Shown: positions 52,880 through 63,458 of the stretch, one piece after another
Layout of the letters: each line of letters opens with the position of its first letter
Numbering within the stretch: position 1 is the stretch's first letter
Assembly (NCBI GenBank): GCA_037039925.1
Contig: JAXRKP010000325.1
Location: forward strand, 17,501-81,500
DNA from: Doris montereyensis
Taxonomy: Eukaryota; Mollusca; Gastropoda; Nudibranchia; Dorididae
Reading direction: 5' to 3'
DNA length: 64,000 nucleotides
Program-made: the position numbers and the translations under genes
Notes under the pieces: generated by a model
The model's input: only the letters and a program-made list of their open reading frames with translations
Told to the model about the DNA's origin: nothing
Databases searched by the model: none

Positions 52880-53061
52880 CATAGCCCAGTGTGGTTAGGC
52901 TGCCAGACTAAGGATAAGGGTCGTGATGTCCTCGGTGGTTTGCATCAGGCAGTGCCAGGACTGACGTGCTTTGGAAAGACCACCAACACAACACTCATTT
53001 CCCTAGTGGACCCATCTGCAAATGGGTACTACTATCAGCTGTGGAATGAAGCCTGCACCAG
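52880..53061 (+). mobile_element. SINE-1, diverged, plus strand
   Basis: AGTGTGGTTAGGCTGCCAGA (head), GATGTCCTCGGTGGTTTGCA, CTTTGGAAAGACCACC, CATCTGCAAATGGGTACTAC and GAAGCCTGCACCAGTCATGT follow SINE-1 order. It runs straight into the 40-bp satellite. Confidence 0.7.
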
Positions 53062-53698
53062 TCATGTGTCTTGTCCAGAAGGCCAATGAAGCCAGCAACA
53101 GACATGTGTCTTGTCCAGAAGGCCAATGAAGCCAGCAACAGACATGTGTCTTGTCCACAAAGCCAATGAATGAAGCCAGCAACAGACATGTGTCTTGTCC
53201 ACAAAGCCAATGAATGAAGCCAGCAACAGACATGTGTCTTGTTCAGAAAGCCAATGAAGCCAGCAACAGACATGTGTCTTGTCCAGAAGGCCAATGAATG
53301 AAGCCAGCAACAGACATGTGTCTTGTTCAGAAAGCCAATGAAGCCAGCAACAGACATGTGTCTTGTCCAGAAGGCCAATGAAGCCAGCAACAGACATGTG
53401 TCTTGTCCAGAAGGCCAATGAAGCCAGCAACAGACATGTGTCTTGTCCAGAAGGCCAATGAAGCCAGCAACAGACATGTGTCTTGTCCAGAAGGCCAATG
53501 AAGCCAGCAACAGACATGTGTCTTGTCCAGAAGACCAATGAAGCCAGCAACAGACATGTGTCTTGTCCAGAAGGCCAATGAAGCCCGCAACAGACATGTG
53601 TCTTGTTCAGAAGGCCAATGAAGCCAGCAACAGACATGTGTCGTGTCCAGAATGCCAATGAAGCCAGTAACAGACATGTGTCTTGTCCAGGAGGAAGC
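53062..53698. repeat. 40-bp satellite seeded from SINE-1
   Basis: About 16 copies of AATGAAGCCAGCAACAGACA plus TGTGTCTTGTCCAGAAGGCC. The first unit continues the SINE-1 segment that normally reads ACCTGCATCAGACTAGCGTC, CTGGCCAGGAGG. A 40-base unit rotates through all three frames, so long minus-strand frames of up to 213 codons exist with no selective meaning. Confidence 0.95.
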
Positions 53699-53853
53699 CA
53701 CATAATATTATTATTACCTGTTATGTTTGACTCTATGTATAAGAATGGAGATAAGCTCCTGCTACATGGACTTGAAGGTGCAAGGAAATATTTGACAATT
53801 GCTTCAATGTGTTATCATCATCTTCTAATTCCTACACCTGTCTTCTTTTTCAG

Positions 53854-54045
53854 CACTCTGCTCCAACTATCAAGGAATCAAACTGCTTCATAGCGACTGG
53901 TTTGAGTATTCGAAGTCATAATGACACAGGAAGTCTCACCGTCCCACTGACAGCAGACGGAAGACCGGAGTTTACCGCTTTTTCCACTTCCTGCCATTTA
54001 TCTAACTATGCCAAGGTCTTCAGTGAATTTGGTCAGTTGTGCAAG
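53854..54045 (+). CDS. BRCA2: BRCA2 exon, OB3
   Basis: Acceptor TTCTTTTTCAG|CACTCT and donor TGCAAG|GTAATT enclose 192 bases with an intact frame in phase with 50905. It reads HSAPTIKESNCFIATGLSIR, SHNDTGSLTVPLTADGRPEF, then TAFSTSCHLSNYAKVFSEF. Human has [40 protein letters not shown]. The F-x-x-F-S-x-(S)-x-K/C pattern and the spacing support it. Confidence 0.9.
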
Positions 54046-54604
54046 GTAATTTATTTCGGAAAGAAAGAAAAATGCAAAAACGCTAACTGTCCTTGTTTTA
54101 CATCAGTGTTGTTTTTGTTGTTTATTATACATTTTTAGAACAAAAGATCCGAATAACGGTGGTCTTGAGATGTAGTGTTCAACTACGATCAACAAAAAAA
54201 TATTTATTTAGTTTGAAGTAAGTTAGGGTGTCAGATTCAAATAGAAAATCTCTCATGGGTTTCTGAAGTATTTTCTTCGATTCATTCTGGTAAAACAACT
54301 ACAGTAAACAAAGAACTCTTTGCTTTCCCCCTTGGAACTCAGGTGTGAATGAGTACCCAAGCTATAGGCAGAGTAGGATCTTGTCAGAGTGTTAGAATAA
54401 AGGGCCTATACAGGCTGCTGTACTGTATGCTCCCCAGGACGATGAGATGGATTTTTTTAATGAAATGGCCTACCGTTGAACAATAAATGATGTTGGATCA
54501 GTAAGTCTGCATTTGTGGGCGGAAGACAGAAAAGCCATCTTTACTTTTGAAGAAAAGGGAGAAAAACAATGTATGGTTTTTAGTTAGAGATTACTTTAGA
54601 TTTT

Positions 54605-54925
54605 GTTTTTTTAATTTTTAATTTAATTTACCAACATCCACAACTAAGGTGATCTCGGGGTTTGTGGTCAGATGTTTAATTTTGCCCGTATTGCCGTGTA
54701 TACAGCCAAGGGTTTTTTAACGTGCACAGAGTGTTGTGATCTGCACAAGGGACCTCCTTTCTATCGTCCGTCTCTGATGGGGACGAGGTGTCGATCCATC
54801 TACCTAGACCAGGGGGATAGATTTTGCTATAAAAAAAACATTTTTCGACCGTTGGTAGGGCTCAAACCCACTACCTTTTGGTTGAGAGGCCGACACCTTG
54901 CCTCTGGACTACCGAGCAGTTGTTG
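54605..54925 (-). mobile_element. SINE-2, full length, minus strand
   Basis: CAACATCCACAACTAAGGTG, ACAGCCAAGGGTTTTTTAAC, GGGACCTCCTTTCTATCGTC, TCGATCCATCTACCTAGACC, GGGCTCAAACCCACTACCTT and GCCTCTGGACTACCGAGC. Confidence 0.9.
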
Positions 54926-55036
54926 CAAACAAATTCAGTCTGTACTGGAAGGGATGTCGATGAAGAATTGAAACAGACCAACCATTTCTAATCGAAGTAA
55001 TTTATATTTATATTGTATATTTTTTGTCTCTTACAG

Positions 55037-55132
55037 GACTCCACATTTCTATCCAGCGCAAGATCTCACCTTAACGATTGTCTGGAAAATTGCTCAAGAT
55101 TGCATGTACCTTTTCAAAGGACTCTTTCTGAG
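55037..55132 (+). CDS. BRCA2: BRCA2 exon after OB3
   Basis: Acceptor TGTCTCTTACAG|GACTCC and donor TCTGAG|GTGAGA enclose exactly 32 codons, phase 0 on both sides, in phase with 54045. It reads DSTFLSSARSHLNDCLENCS, then RLHVPFQRTLSE. Human continues after OB3 with a helix (NEAENKLMHILHAND). Similarity is weak, but splice sites and phase are clean. Confidence 0.65.
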
Positions 55133-55950
55133 GTGAGAAAGAACTCGCGCGGGGAAAAAAATTGAGAGAGATAGGGAGGGAGGGAGGGGGAGAGAGAGAG
55201 AGAGAGGGGGAGGAGAGAAGCAGGGTATTTACACAGCTTTATACTATGATTAACAGTATATACAGAGGTATCCGCCTAAGGGTCCTCGGGAGACAGAAAC
55301 AGCGGGTTCTTAGACAGACAGGGTTCTATTCTTAGGTGAACTTTGACATGTCTTGTATTTTTGCTTCATTATTCACATATATCGTTATTGGTTATTCCCC
55401 TTGACCGTAAAATTTTGGCCAGACCCCCTCTATTTAGGTAAGCAGTTTCTGTTTGTTATCAAGACAATTGCCACGTGTTGGCATTGAGATGGTTTGAAAC
55501 TGCTTGAAATGATGTTTTGACAAATGTGCAATCTCTGTAGGTAGATAGATTTAGCTTCCACTTCCAGCGAGCTGAGCAGATGAATGAAAGATTATGACTA
55601 TGCTATGACAAAACAATGTAGCGATTTGTGCAATCACTTCAGTACATTTTGAAAACACTACGTGATTGGTCATTCGTTTTTTCAGCCTATCAGAAGAGAG
55701 GAAAATTGATCACAAATGTAAGACGGCCTAAGAAAACTCAAAACAATAAGATGGCTGTCCTAACCATGCCTGTCACCTGTCTTTGATGTTGCAATGTGAA
55801 CAACTAGGTCATCTCCGGTCGTCTGTCTTGCCCGAGGTGCCGCGGTAAAGGCATGATCAGAGGTGGCCAGGGTGGATAGCAAGGCTTCCTTATGTCTTTC
55901 AGTCGGTGACTGGCACGCCCTAGTGAAACATTTTTAACACTTATTACTAC
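55133..55950. other. Intron with a short GA tract
   Basis: A GAGAGGGAGG tract lies at 55165-55215. TCCGCCTAAGGGTCCTCGGG with GGACAGGGTTCT (55270, 55325) is echoed near 56970-57015. No exon is recognised. Confidence 0.4.
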
Positions 55951-55952
55951 TA

Positions 55953-56153
55953 GGTAAAAGACCAAAAGGCAGACCTCGGAGAAAGTGGGAAGAAGATATA
56001 AAAGAGGCATTAACGCAAAGAAATTTAACTTTCATTGAAGGAAACAGAAAATGTCAGGACAGGGCAGCCTGGAGAAAGATCATTTAGGGTATCTAAACTC
56101 TAATGCTGGAAGGTAGAATGGGAGCTGATAAAGAAAGAAAGAAAGAAAGACTA
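55953..56153 (+). mobile_element. LINE-A 3' end fragment
   Basis: AAAAGACCAAAAGGCAGACC, GTGGGAAGAAGATATAAAAG, CAGGACAGGGCAGCCTGGAG, AAAGATCATTTAGGGTATCT and AATGCTGGAAGGTAGAATGG, ending in (GAAA)n at 56132-56152. This copy shows the intact 3' UTR from which the satellite at 42035 can be derived. Confidence 0.85.
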
Positions 56154-56248
56154 TTTCTAGTGTCTGGACCAATGCAATAGACTTCCCACCCGTATTTCTA
56201 TGGATCATTTGCAACATATCACAGATTATTGGCTATTATTAGCATTAA

Positions 56249-56902
56249 CTCATAGACTACCCAAGGTCCGACACAAGATTATGGTGTGGGTACCCAAACA
56301 AAAAGACTGGTTTAAAAAATATGTAACATTTTTATTTACTATTATTTTCTCTTCATTTTAAAGAGATCAAACTTTATATTGCCACCAATAAAAATAGCGG
56401 CTATACGTCATTAGTTTGTCTGAGTGGAGATGAGTGAAAGGGTGAAATTGAGAAGCTAAAAATTGTCAGATAATAAAAACAATGAGCCGATATACAGATC
56501 GAAAACATTGTGGTCCATGCTCTTTCTGACTTGTAAATCTACTTGTAGTGTAGTACTAACTAGTGGTAGTAGTCGTGTTGTAAGTTTGCAAAGAAAATGG
56601 GTTAAGTTGAAGGCTTGCACTGCCAGCGTAAAAACTCATTAAAAAATCAACCGTTGACGCTAGAGAGCTTGTTCCCAAAAAACTCATTCAAAAAAATCAA
56701 CCGTTCACGCTAGAGAGCTTGTTCCGGTAGCAAATGGGACCCAAATAATAAGATAAGCCTAGCAAATGCTCCATACCGCAATCGCGTATACGCGATCTTT
56801 CTATGGTTATGTCCCGGCGGCGTTATGATCACACATATGCGACAGTTGTTACATAGCGTAAGTGTAGTGCGATCACAACATGCGACATTGGTAGTCTATG
56901 GG
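56249..56902. mobile_element. piggyBac-like non-autonomous transposon, complete
   Basis: TTAA flanks both ends (56245-56248 and 56903-56906). The termini are CTCATAGACTACC and, on the other strand, CCCATAGACTACC. The element is 654 bp with no transposase. TTAA duplications with C-rich termini are the hallmark of piggyBac-type elements. A truncated opposite-strand copy lies at 17474-18165. An internal GAGAGCTTGTTCC segment is duplicated at about 56635-56735. Confidence 0.75.
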
Positions 56903-57369
56903 TTAAATTGAGTGTGGATTGTGCTTTTCACGACTATGATTTTATATAAAAAAATTCTGTTGCACGGAAATAGCGGGTTTTTAGGCGGACAGGGTTCTCA
57001 TGTATCGGGTTCTTAGGTCAACACCGCTTTTTATTTTTTTATTTTGTATTTTAATTGTAGAGCACCTAGAGCTTGTCTGCAGCAAGGCATGGGTTCTAGA
57101 AATATTGTTATTATTATTCTCTGAGTAGATTGGGTTCTCACACTTCCTCTGTCGTGTGAACCAACACAAATATCTCTGGACGAAAGCAACAAGTTTTAAA
57201 ATAGGTAGAAAATCAATGCAACGCTGTTGAACAATGAAAACAAAAGCAGCATTAAACCAGAGATATTGCTTGCACGAGATTTGCCAGAAATAAAGTCGTA
57301 AGTTGCGAGAGAGATTACTACTCATGAGCCATTCAACGAGATTTAGCGGAACGCAGAACATACGGGTAC

Positions 57370-57475
57370 TAGAGCTTGTTTTTCACGAAAGAAGACATAG
57401 GCTGTGATTGAAATGACCCCTTCAATTATGATCAACACAAATATCTGTTTTGGGATAGCTGTGATGGGGATTTGA
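57370..57475. repeat. Direct repeat flanking the last exon, copy 1
   Basis: TTGTTTTTCACGAAAGAAGA, CATAGG, TTGAAATGACCCCTTCAATT and TAGCTGTGAT recur at 58122-58215, on the other side of the terminal BRCA2 exon. Confidence 0.8.
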
Positions 57476-57553
57476 GCATCTGTTTTTGGGATCCTGAACA
57501 TGTTTTCCTCAAAGACTAATTACATTTCCATTTCTACTTTCTTTAACACTCAG

Positions 57554-57944
57554 ACATATCAACTTCAAGAGGACTTTCCGCCAGAAATTATGGAAAAATA
57601 TTTTGTCCAATGAGCAGTCAGGAAGTAGACGGTGGCTCCAGCCTTGGCAAAAGTGGTCGGCAATCAACAGAAGGAAAGAGAAATTCCGTCCAAACCCCGC
57701 CTGATCAGTTGGACTCATCAACCTTGAAACGGAAGTCGACGTCCTTATTGTGACGACGACTTTGGAAGAGAGCATCAAAAAAACTCAAAAGGAAGAAGAA
57801 AGATTTGCACAATCGAATGGGGAGGCTGCTGACTTACGCCGGCCGCAACCTCTGTCACAACTCCCATCAAATGCTGTGTCCCCCGCTGTGGAAAGAATTT
57901 CAAATCCCCAAAACATTCATGAACTGAAAAGGTCATTTCAATAG
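57554..57944 (+). CDS. BRCA2: BRCA2 C-terminal exon, with frameshifts
   Basis: Acceptor TTTAACACTCAG|ACATAT. The phase from 55132 reads TYQLQEDFPPEIMEKYFVQ, then a TGA at 57611. Two further frames keep coding-like sequence: SSQEVDGGSSLGKSGRQST to TPPDQLDSSTLKRKSTSLL (57613-57750), then MTTTLEESIKKTQKEEERFA and LRRPQPLSQLPSNAVSPAVE to a TAG at 57942-57944. The last stretch resembles human RRALDFLSRLPLPPPVSP. Two small indels would restore one frame. Alternatively the protein ends at 57611 and the rest is 3' UTR. Confidence 0.6.
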
Positions 57945-58121
57945 TGTGCCTAAAGTCACAGTAACGTCACTTAGAGAAAAGTGCCAAAAAACATGGACTT
58001 TGGCACGGTTGGCTTTTGGAATTCCAAGTTTCAAACGGCTGTAAACTTGATGTATCTTGATCATATAATTTTAACACTTTCAAGGAAGTATTACTTCCTT
58101 TTTTTCCCTAGGATTATCTCT

Positions 58122-58215
58122 CCGTCTTGTTTTTCACGAAAGAAGACATAGGTACACTATTGAAATGACCCCTTCAATTATGAATCAGAGAATATTTTTC
58201 TCACTAGCTGTGATC
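58122..58215. repeat. Direct repeat flanking the last exon, copy 2
   Basis: Second copy of the 57370 segment, about 750 bases downstream. It carries TTGTTTTTCACGAAAGAAGA and GAAATGACCCCTTCAATTAT. Confidence 0.8.
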
Positions 58216-58639
58216 CAATGGTTTTTTTTATTTTTGTGTCCTTTTACATTTTCTTTTCTTTTAATTATATCACTGATTTGATTGGCACACCATTTTCAGG
58301 AATAAGTAGATAAGAATATTAGGAAGATACGGGTTGTTTTAACCTGTTTCACGTTTATAATTTACTATGTTACTATTTCTGAATTAATTGTGCCATTTTT
58401 AAATAAGCATTGCTCAAAATCTTTCAAATTACTGTTAAACAAATATATATCTCAATCCAAATACAGAAAACTTGATGTATAATATTACAGACTTTCTGTT
58501 TTTTCTTTATCTTGTGTCTTTGTGATCGAAATTGGACAACATAATTTGTGAATTTTATCATGAGCCTTTCTATTTCATGATTTTGTACGTATTATGTTTC
58601 ATGAGATATGAGCCATAATGTCCTTGAAGACTTGGTAGT

Positions 58640-58995
58640 AGTTAGTACAGTAGAGAGGCACGGTGTCGGCCTCTTAACCAAAAGGTTGTGTGTTCAAGCC
58701 CAGACAATGGCAACATTTTTTTTTTATTTTTTATTTTCGAGTTAAAGCTTTCCTTCTCCTGGTCCAGGTAAGTAGGTGGATGGATCGACACCTAGTCTCG
58801 TTGGAGACGGACGATAAAAAAAAATGAGGTCCTGTGAGCAAATCACAACACTATATGCACTAAAAGATCCCTTGGCTGTTTACAATTTACACGCACTCAG
58901 GGCAGTCTTGACAAAACTAAAAATCCTACCAAAACACCCGAGATCACCTTAGTTGTGGATGTGGGTAAATAAATAAATCAAATCAAATCAAATCA
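58640..58995 (+). mobile_element. SINE-2, full length, plus strand
   Basis: AGAGGCACGGTGTCGGCCTC, TTAACCAAAAGGTTGTGTG, GGTGGATGGATCGACACCTA, TTGGAGACGGACGATAAAAA, AAAAGATCCCTTGGCTGTTT and TTGTGGATGTGGGTAAATAA. The tail is (AAATC)n at 58975-58998. Confidence 0.9.
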
Positions 58996-59529
58996 AATGA
59001 AAATCCTGAAAAAAGTTAACTACTAATACTAAGTCCATGAAGCGTTATATTAACACATATGCCAAAGATTACTTGTGTGTGAACATAGAAATTATATTAA
59101 CAGTTATTGTTGTCGCTACATTTAAATAGAATTCGACTAATATACTATTGTAAATTAATTAAAGTAAAGAAGCAACTGTGGCAATATAACAAGTTTGACT
59201 GACATACAAACAAAGTAAAAGATTCAGAGTCGTCCTTATTGTGAGAACGAAAAACAAAACAAAAACAAAACTTGTTACAATTTACCCTCTAACCTCGTTA
59301 TTGAAAACAAGCATTTTTAACCCCCCCCCTCTCCCCTATACTGCGGCCACCATACACCCGCTGCCACTATGTATATCTTTTCATTGATTAAGTTATATCC
59401 AATAACTACAATAAAAGGTTACGGAATTCATTTATGAGTGACTTCCTTTTGTTTCACTGTCCTTTTCCTGCTCGCTTGCAGGTAATCAACATTCAAATGT
59501 CACACAGTTCAGATAAATTTTTTTCCATA

Positions 59530-59652
59530 GAATTAGGTGGGTGTGGCTGTTTACAGGGAAGCCCAGGCACCAAATGTTTTTAAATCCTGCCAAAACCCCT
59601 GAGATCACCATAGTTGTGGAAGTGGATAAAATCAAATCAAATCAAATCAAAA
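59530..59652 (+). mobile_element. SINE-2 3' fragment, plus strand
   Basis: TGGCTGTTTACAGGGAAGCC, CCTGAGATCACCATAGTTGT and AAATCAAATCAAATCAAA. Confidence 0.85.
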
Positions 59653-62135
59653 TTCTTTTGGCATTCAGAAACATTTTTCTTTAATTTAACTTCCTAGCAA
59701 ACAATTGATATTTTTGTTTTCCTTCTTGAAATTTACCCCATCCACCATTGCGGTGATCTCAGAGTGAATTCAGAGAAAACAGCAAGATAAAACGTAATAA
59801 AAGATAAATGAAAAAAGAAGGAAAGGAAAAAGTAGGCCCGCCAACCGCCCGAACAATTGATACAAAACAACTAAATAACCGACAAATGAGATATTTCAAA
59901 GGACAAATGGCCATGCCTGCAAACACAGACGGCTGCGGTCAGAAAAAAAGAGGTTGTGGGGGGGCATGCATTCAGTAGCCGAGGTCAGAAGCTGTGGCTG
60001 CGCCGATCTGCAATGCTGTAAAGTGTTGTCGGCTTCTTTGTGATTATGACACGGCAATGTGCTGTGGTGGCATTGATTTCTACATGCTTAGACAAAATGG
60101 GTATCGCCTTGGCCAATCCGTAAAGTTGTAGCATGGATACCGTTAATTCTATGGGGTATTTTATGGTAAGTGGCCACGCCTAGTGTACATACTCTACGAT
60201 TATTAGGTCGAGTCAGAATTCGATACTGAAGTTACACAATTCGGCATGAACAGTACTAGTACTATTCAAACTTTTTAATTTTACAGCCTGTTCAAAATGG
60301 CGGCTTAGGTGAATGAAAATTCTACTCGCTCAAGAACAGGGAAATAATGAAATCTTTCATGATTAAACGTCACGTCTGGTAGAAAACTTTCTTAAATGGA
60401 AACGATCTTGGAATCATTTAGTACCTACATGCAAAACATGGTTACCCTCAGTGGCCTGGCAGCAGAGCCTTTGGTGAATAAAGAAAGACCAACTCAGAAT
60501 TATAAATTGACGGTGAAAGGAATAACTTTAATTTATCTGTTATGACGGTTGTGTTGTAGTGAAGTGAATTTTTCTCCCCCGTTCCTCTAGTGTATACATG
60601 TATAGCCCTCATAACTAGGTAGAGAGAAGACAATCCAAAATTTTAGCCATACGGTAAGCCAAGTCCAGAGGTGTCACTACACACAATTACATTACTACAT
60701 ACGTGATGTGGTCAAGAGAGCAGACCAAGACTGCTAGCTACTAATAGTGCTAGACTAAGATTTACTCTCACTCTCAACCACATCATGTACGTAAGTGTAG
60801 CATCAGTGGTCAAGCGGTTAGGGCTGTAAGAAAAAAAAAAGCTCAGTATCGATTTTTTCATTTTATACAATCTTTTTAAAGAAATGATCCCGACCACATT
60901 GGTTGTAAAATAAAAATGAAAGTTATGTCTAAACTACTTATTTTAATCATCACAACGTACTCTATCCGAAAATGTACATTTGAGGAATTATTTTCAATAT
61001 TACTAATATTAGCTAAGATTAAGATTGGCAAAAAATCACAGGAGACATTCCGCGCACCTGTTACTGTTATAAGAAAAATGCCATCCGACATGAGTATGAG
61101 GAACCCATAGCAGTTGAAATAGGGTCGACAAGACGAAGTATTTGAGAGCCTCTCAAGGTGGTATGACGTTTCAAAGTATTGTACTATTCCTTTCTAGATT
61201 TCTATACGAACAAACATTCAAATAACGGAAAAAATGGTTTTAAATGCAATTTTCAAAATGTTACTTTTTCAAAAATTTTGACAATGAATGGCGATCTACT
61301 TTTTTATTTATTACCTGAATGCCCCCAATTTTGGTACATTGCATCTATGATGCAATACAAATTTTCAACCTGTAGTGTTTTTATATATCTCTTCAAACTT
61401 TTGCAAAAATAATTTCTTTGTGATTTTATTTGCCAAAAATTGGAAATGTTGCTATATCATATATAGATCTATATACATTTTCAAAAAATTCATAAAATCG
61501 AAACTGTTTATTTTATCGAAAATCGCTACTGAATGCAGCTAAATATTGAACCGAATAACCTGTGTGCAAAGTTACAGCCAAGTTTGTTCAAAACTGAAAA
61601 TGCCTATTTAAAATGAAGTTGTAGGTATTTTTGCAATGATAAAAAAATTGTTATGTTTTTCTTTCAGCTACTTTAGACTACAATGGTGGTAGTGGTTAAC
61701 ATTGTCCATATCAAATAATAAAAAAAACATGTTCAGGACACTCCTTAAGAGATGATTTCCCAAACCGCAATCTTATTTTCTTAAATTTAGTAAGACCAAA
61801 GATACGAGAACAACAATAAGATCAGTCAAACTAGTCAAAGAGTTGTGGGATTTTTTTACTACATAATGGCTATAGAAACCATTTGAGCTATGTCCCTTTG
61901 ATCCGTGTTGAATAAATGCTAATTCTTGATACTGACAGCTAGTAAGTGGCTAGTGGAGCTAGCTAACTATACAGCCCTGACTCAGAGTGAGCAGTGAAAT
62001 CATGTGGAGCAAAATTGTTCAGGGTTTTGTTGTTCTAGTTAGTGAAGGAAATGACAGTGAATTATATTAAAAACCCATAGGAACAAAGACGAGACAAATA
62101 CAAGCAATAGACAGAAAACAATCCTTGTCACCTGT
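59653..62135. other. Downstream DNA without recognised genes
   Basis: An inverted repeat-D copy lies at about 59750-59840 (GATCTCAGAGTGAATTC, AGCAAGATAAAACG). A ~100-base hairpin with ATACGTGATGTGGTCAAGAG-type arms lies at 60698-60796, and a SINE-1-like head (AGTGGTCAAGCGGTTAGGG) at 60808-60828. Nothing coding was recognised in the remainder, which is AT-rich. Confidence 0.45.
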
Positions 62136-62139
62136 CTTT

Positions 62140-63271
62140 CTTTCTTTATCAGTTGCTATCCTATCTTCCGGTGTATGGGTTAAGATGCCAGAAATCATCT
62201 TTCTTCAGTCTACCCTGCCCTGACATTTTGTTTCCTTCCGGAAAGTTTAATTTCTTTGCTTTAACTTTAATGCCTCCTCTATATCTTCTTCCCACTTTCT
62301 CCGAGGTCTGTCTTTTGGTCTTTTACCTTCAATTTAAACACTGTATATTGATTTAGCTATTCTATTGTCATTCATTCTGTTTACATGACCAAACCATCTG
62401 AGTCTGAGTTGATTTATTTCTATCTTAGTTTTTATGCCATCTGCTTTGGTTTGATCTCTTATTGTTGTGTTTCTGATTTTGTCTCTTTTAGTTTTCCATA
62501 CTACTCTTCTTAGATATTTCATTTCAGTACTCTACTGTATTCTCTGCTGTTTACTAAGGCCCAGGTTTCACTGCCATCATAGAGGAAAGTAGGACATTAA
62601 ACTGTGTTGTATACTGCCATTTTGGTTTTTGTTGACAAGTCTTGTTTAACTACAAATACCTTTCCTAGATGGTTATATATTGCACTTGCCTTTTGGATTC
62701 TCTGGCTGATTTCTTTCTCTTAGTTTTCCCTCTGAGTTAATCATTACTCCTAGGTAATTGTAGCTGTGAACTTGTTCTAAATTCTCCCTGGCCAATTTAA
62801 GATTTTGTGTGTTACTGTTAGCTTCCCTAGTTACTAGCATTGTTTTGGCTTTCTTTTCATTTACTCTCATTCCTTTTTTTATTTAGTTCATTATTCATTA
62901 TGTTGATATTCGGCTAAAGGTCACTTTCTGATTTTCCAAACAGAACTAAATCATCGGCAAATGAAAGCATTAATGCTACATTCACTGGTTTGAGCTTCCA
63001 CATACCTACATTCACTTTCTTCATTTTTTGAGGATGCCTTTGTGACTGAATCCATAAATGTGATAAACAAAAGAGGACTTAGGATACAACCCTGTCTTGC
63101 TCCTATATCTACATCAAATTCTTTAGATACATTTCCAGCTACTCTCACTGCACATGTTGGTTTATTGAAAATTATTGTAAAACTTTTAATGGCTTCTATT
63201 AAATTTTGTTCTACATTGTGTTCTTTTCAGGACTGACATAGTTTGTCCCTCCTCACGGTCACAGTGTCAAA
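62140..63271 (-). mobile_element. LINE-A reverse transcriptase C-terminal half, minus strand
   Basis: The minus strand reads KEFDVDIGARQGCILSPLLF (R-Q-G-C-x-L-S-P-x-L-F box) and FADDLVLFG at about 62960-62935 (the catalytic F/Y-A-D-D box). It then reads VNEKKAKTMLVTREANSNTQ, HSYNYLGVMI and [20 protein letters not shown]. The 3' UTR matches the other LINE-A ends, with a GAAAG tail at about 62135-62150. Stops and frameshifts are present between motifs, so the copy is inactive. Confidence 0.9.
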
Positions 63272-63458
63272 TGGTCCAGGTAGGTGAATCAACACCTAGT
63301 CCCATCGGAGACGGACGATAAAAAAGAGGTCCTGTGTGCAGATCACAACACTCTGTGCTTGTTAAAGATCCCTTGGCTGTTTACAGGGCAATTAAAATTC
63401 CTACCAAAAACCCCGAGATCACCTTAGTTGTGGATGTGGGTAAATCACATCAAATCAA
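63272..63458 (+). mobile_element. SINE-2 inserted in LINE-A
   Basis: GGTCCAGGTAGGTGAATCAA, CCCATCGGAGACGGACGATA, CAGATCACAACACTCTGTGC and TTGTGGATGTGGGTAAATCA lie between the LINE-A reverse-transcriptase motifs and its upstream linker. The SINE is 5'-truncated and younger than the LINE. Confidence 0.9.

Noticed and set aside
52995..53703. Minus-strand open frames of up to 213 codons (SVAGFIGLLDKTHVCC repeats)
   Set aside because: They lie wholly in the 40-bp SINE-seeded satellite. All three minus frames are open because the unit is 40 bases without stops, and the peptide is merely the rotating translation.
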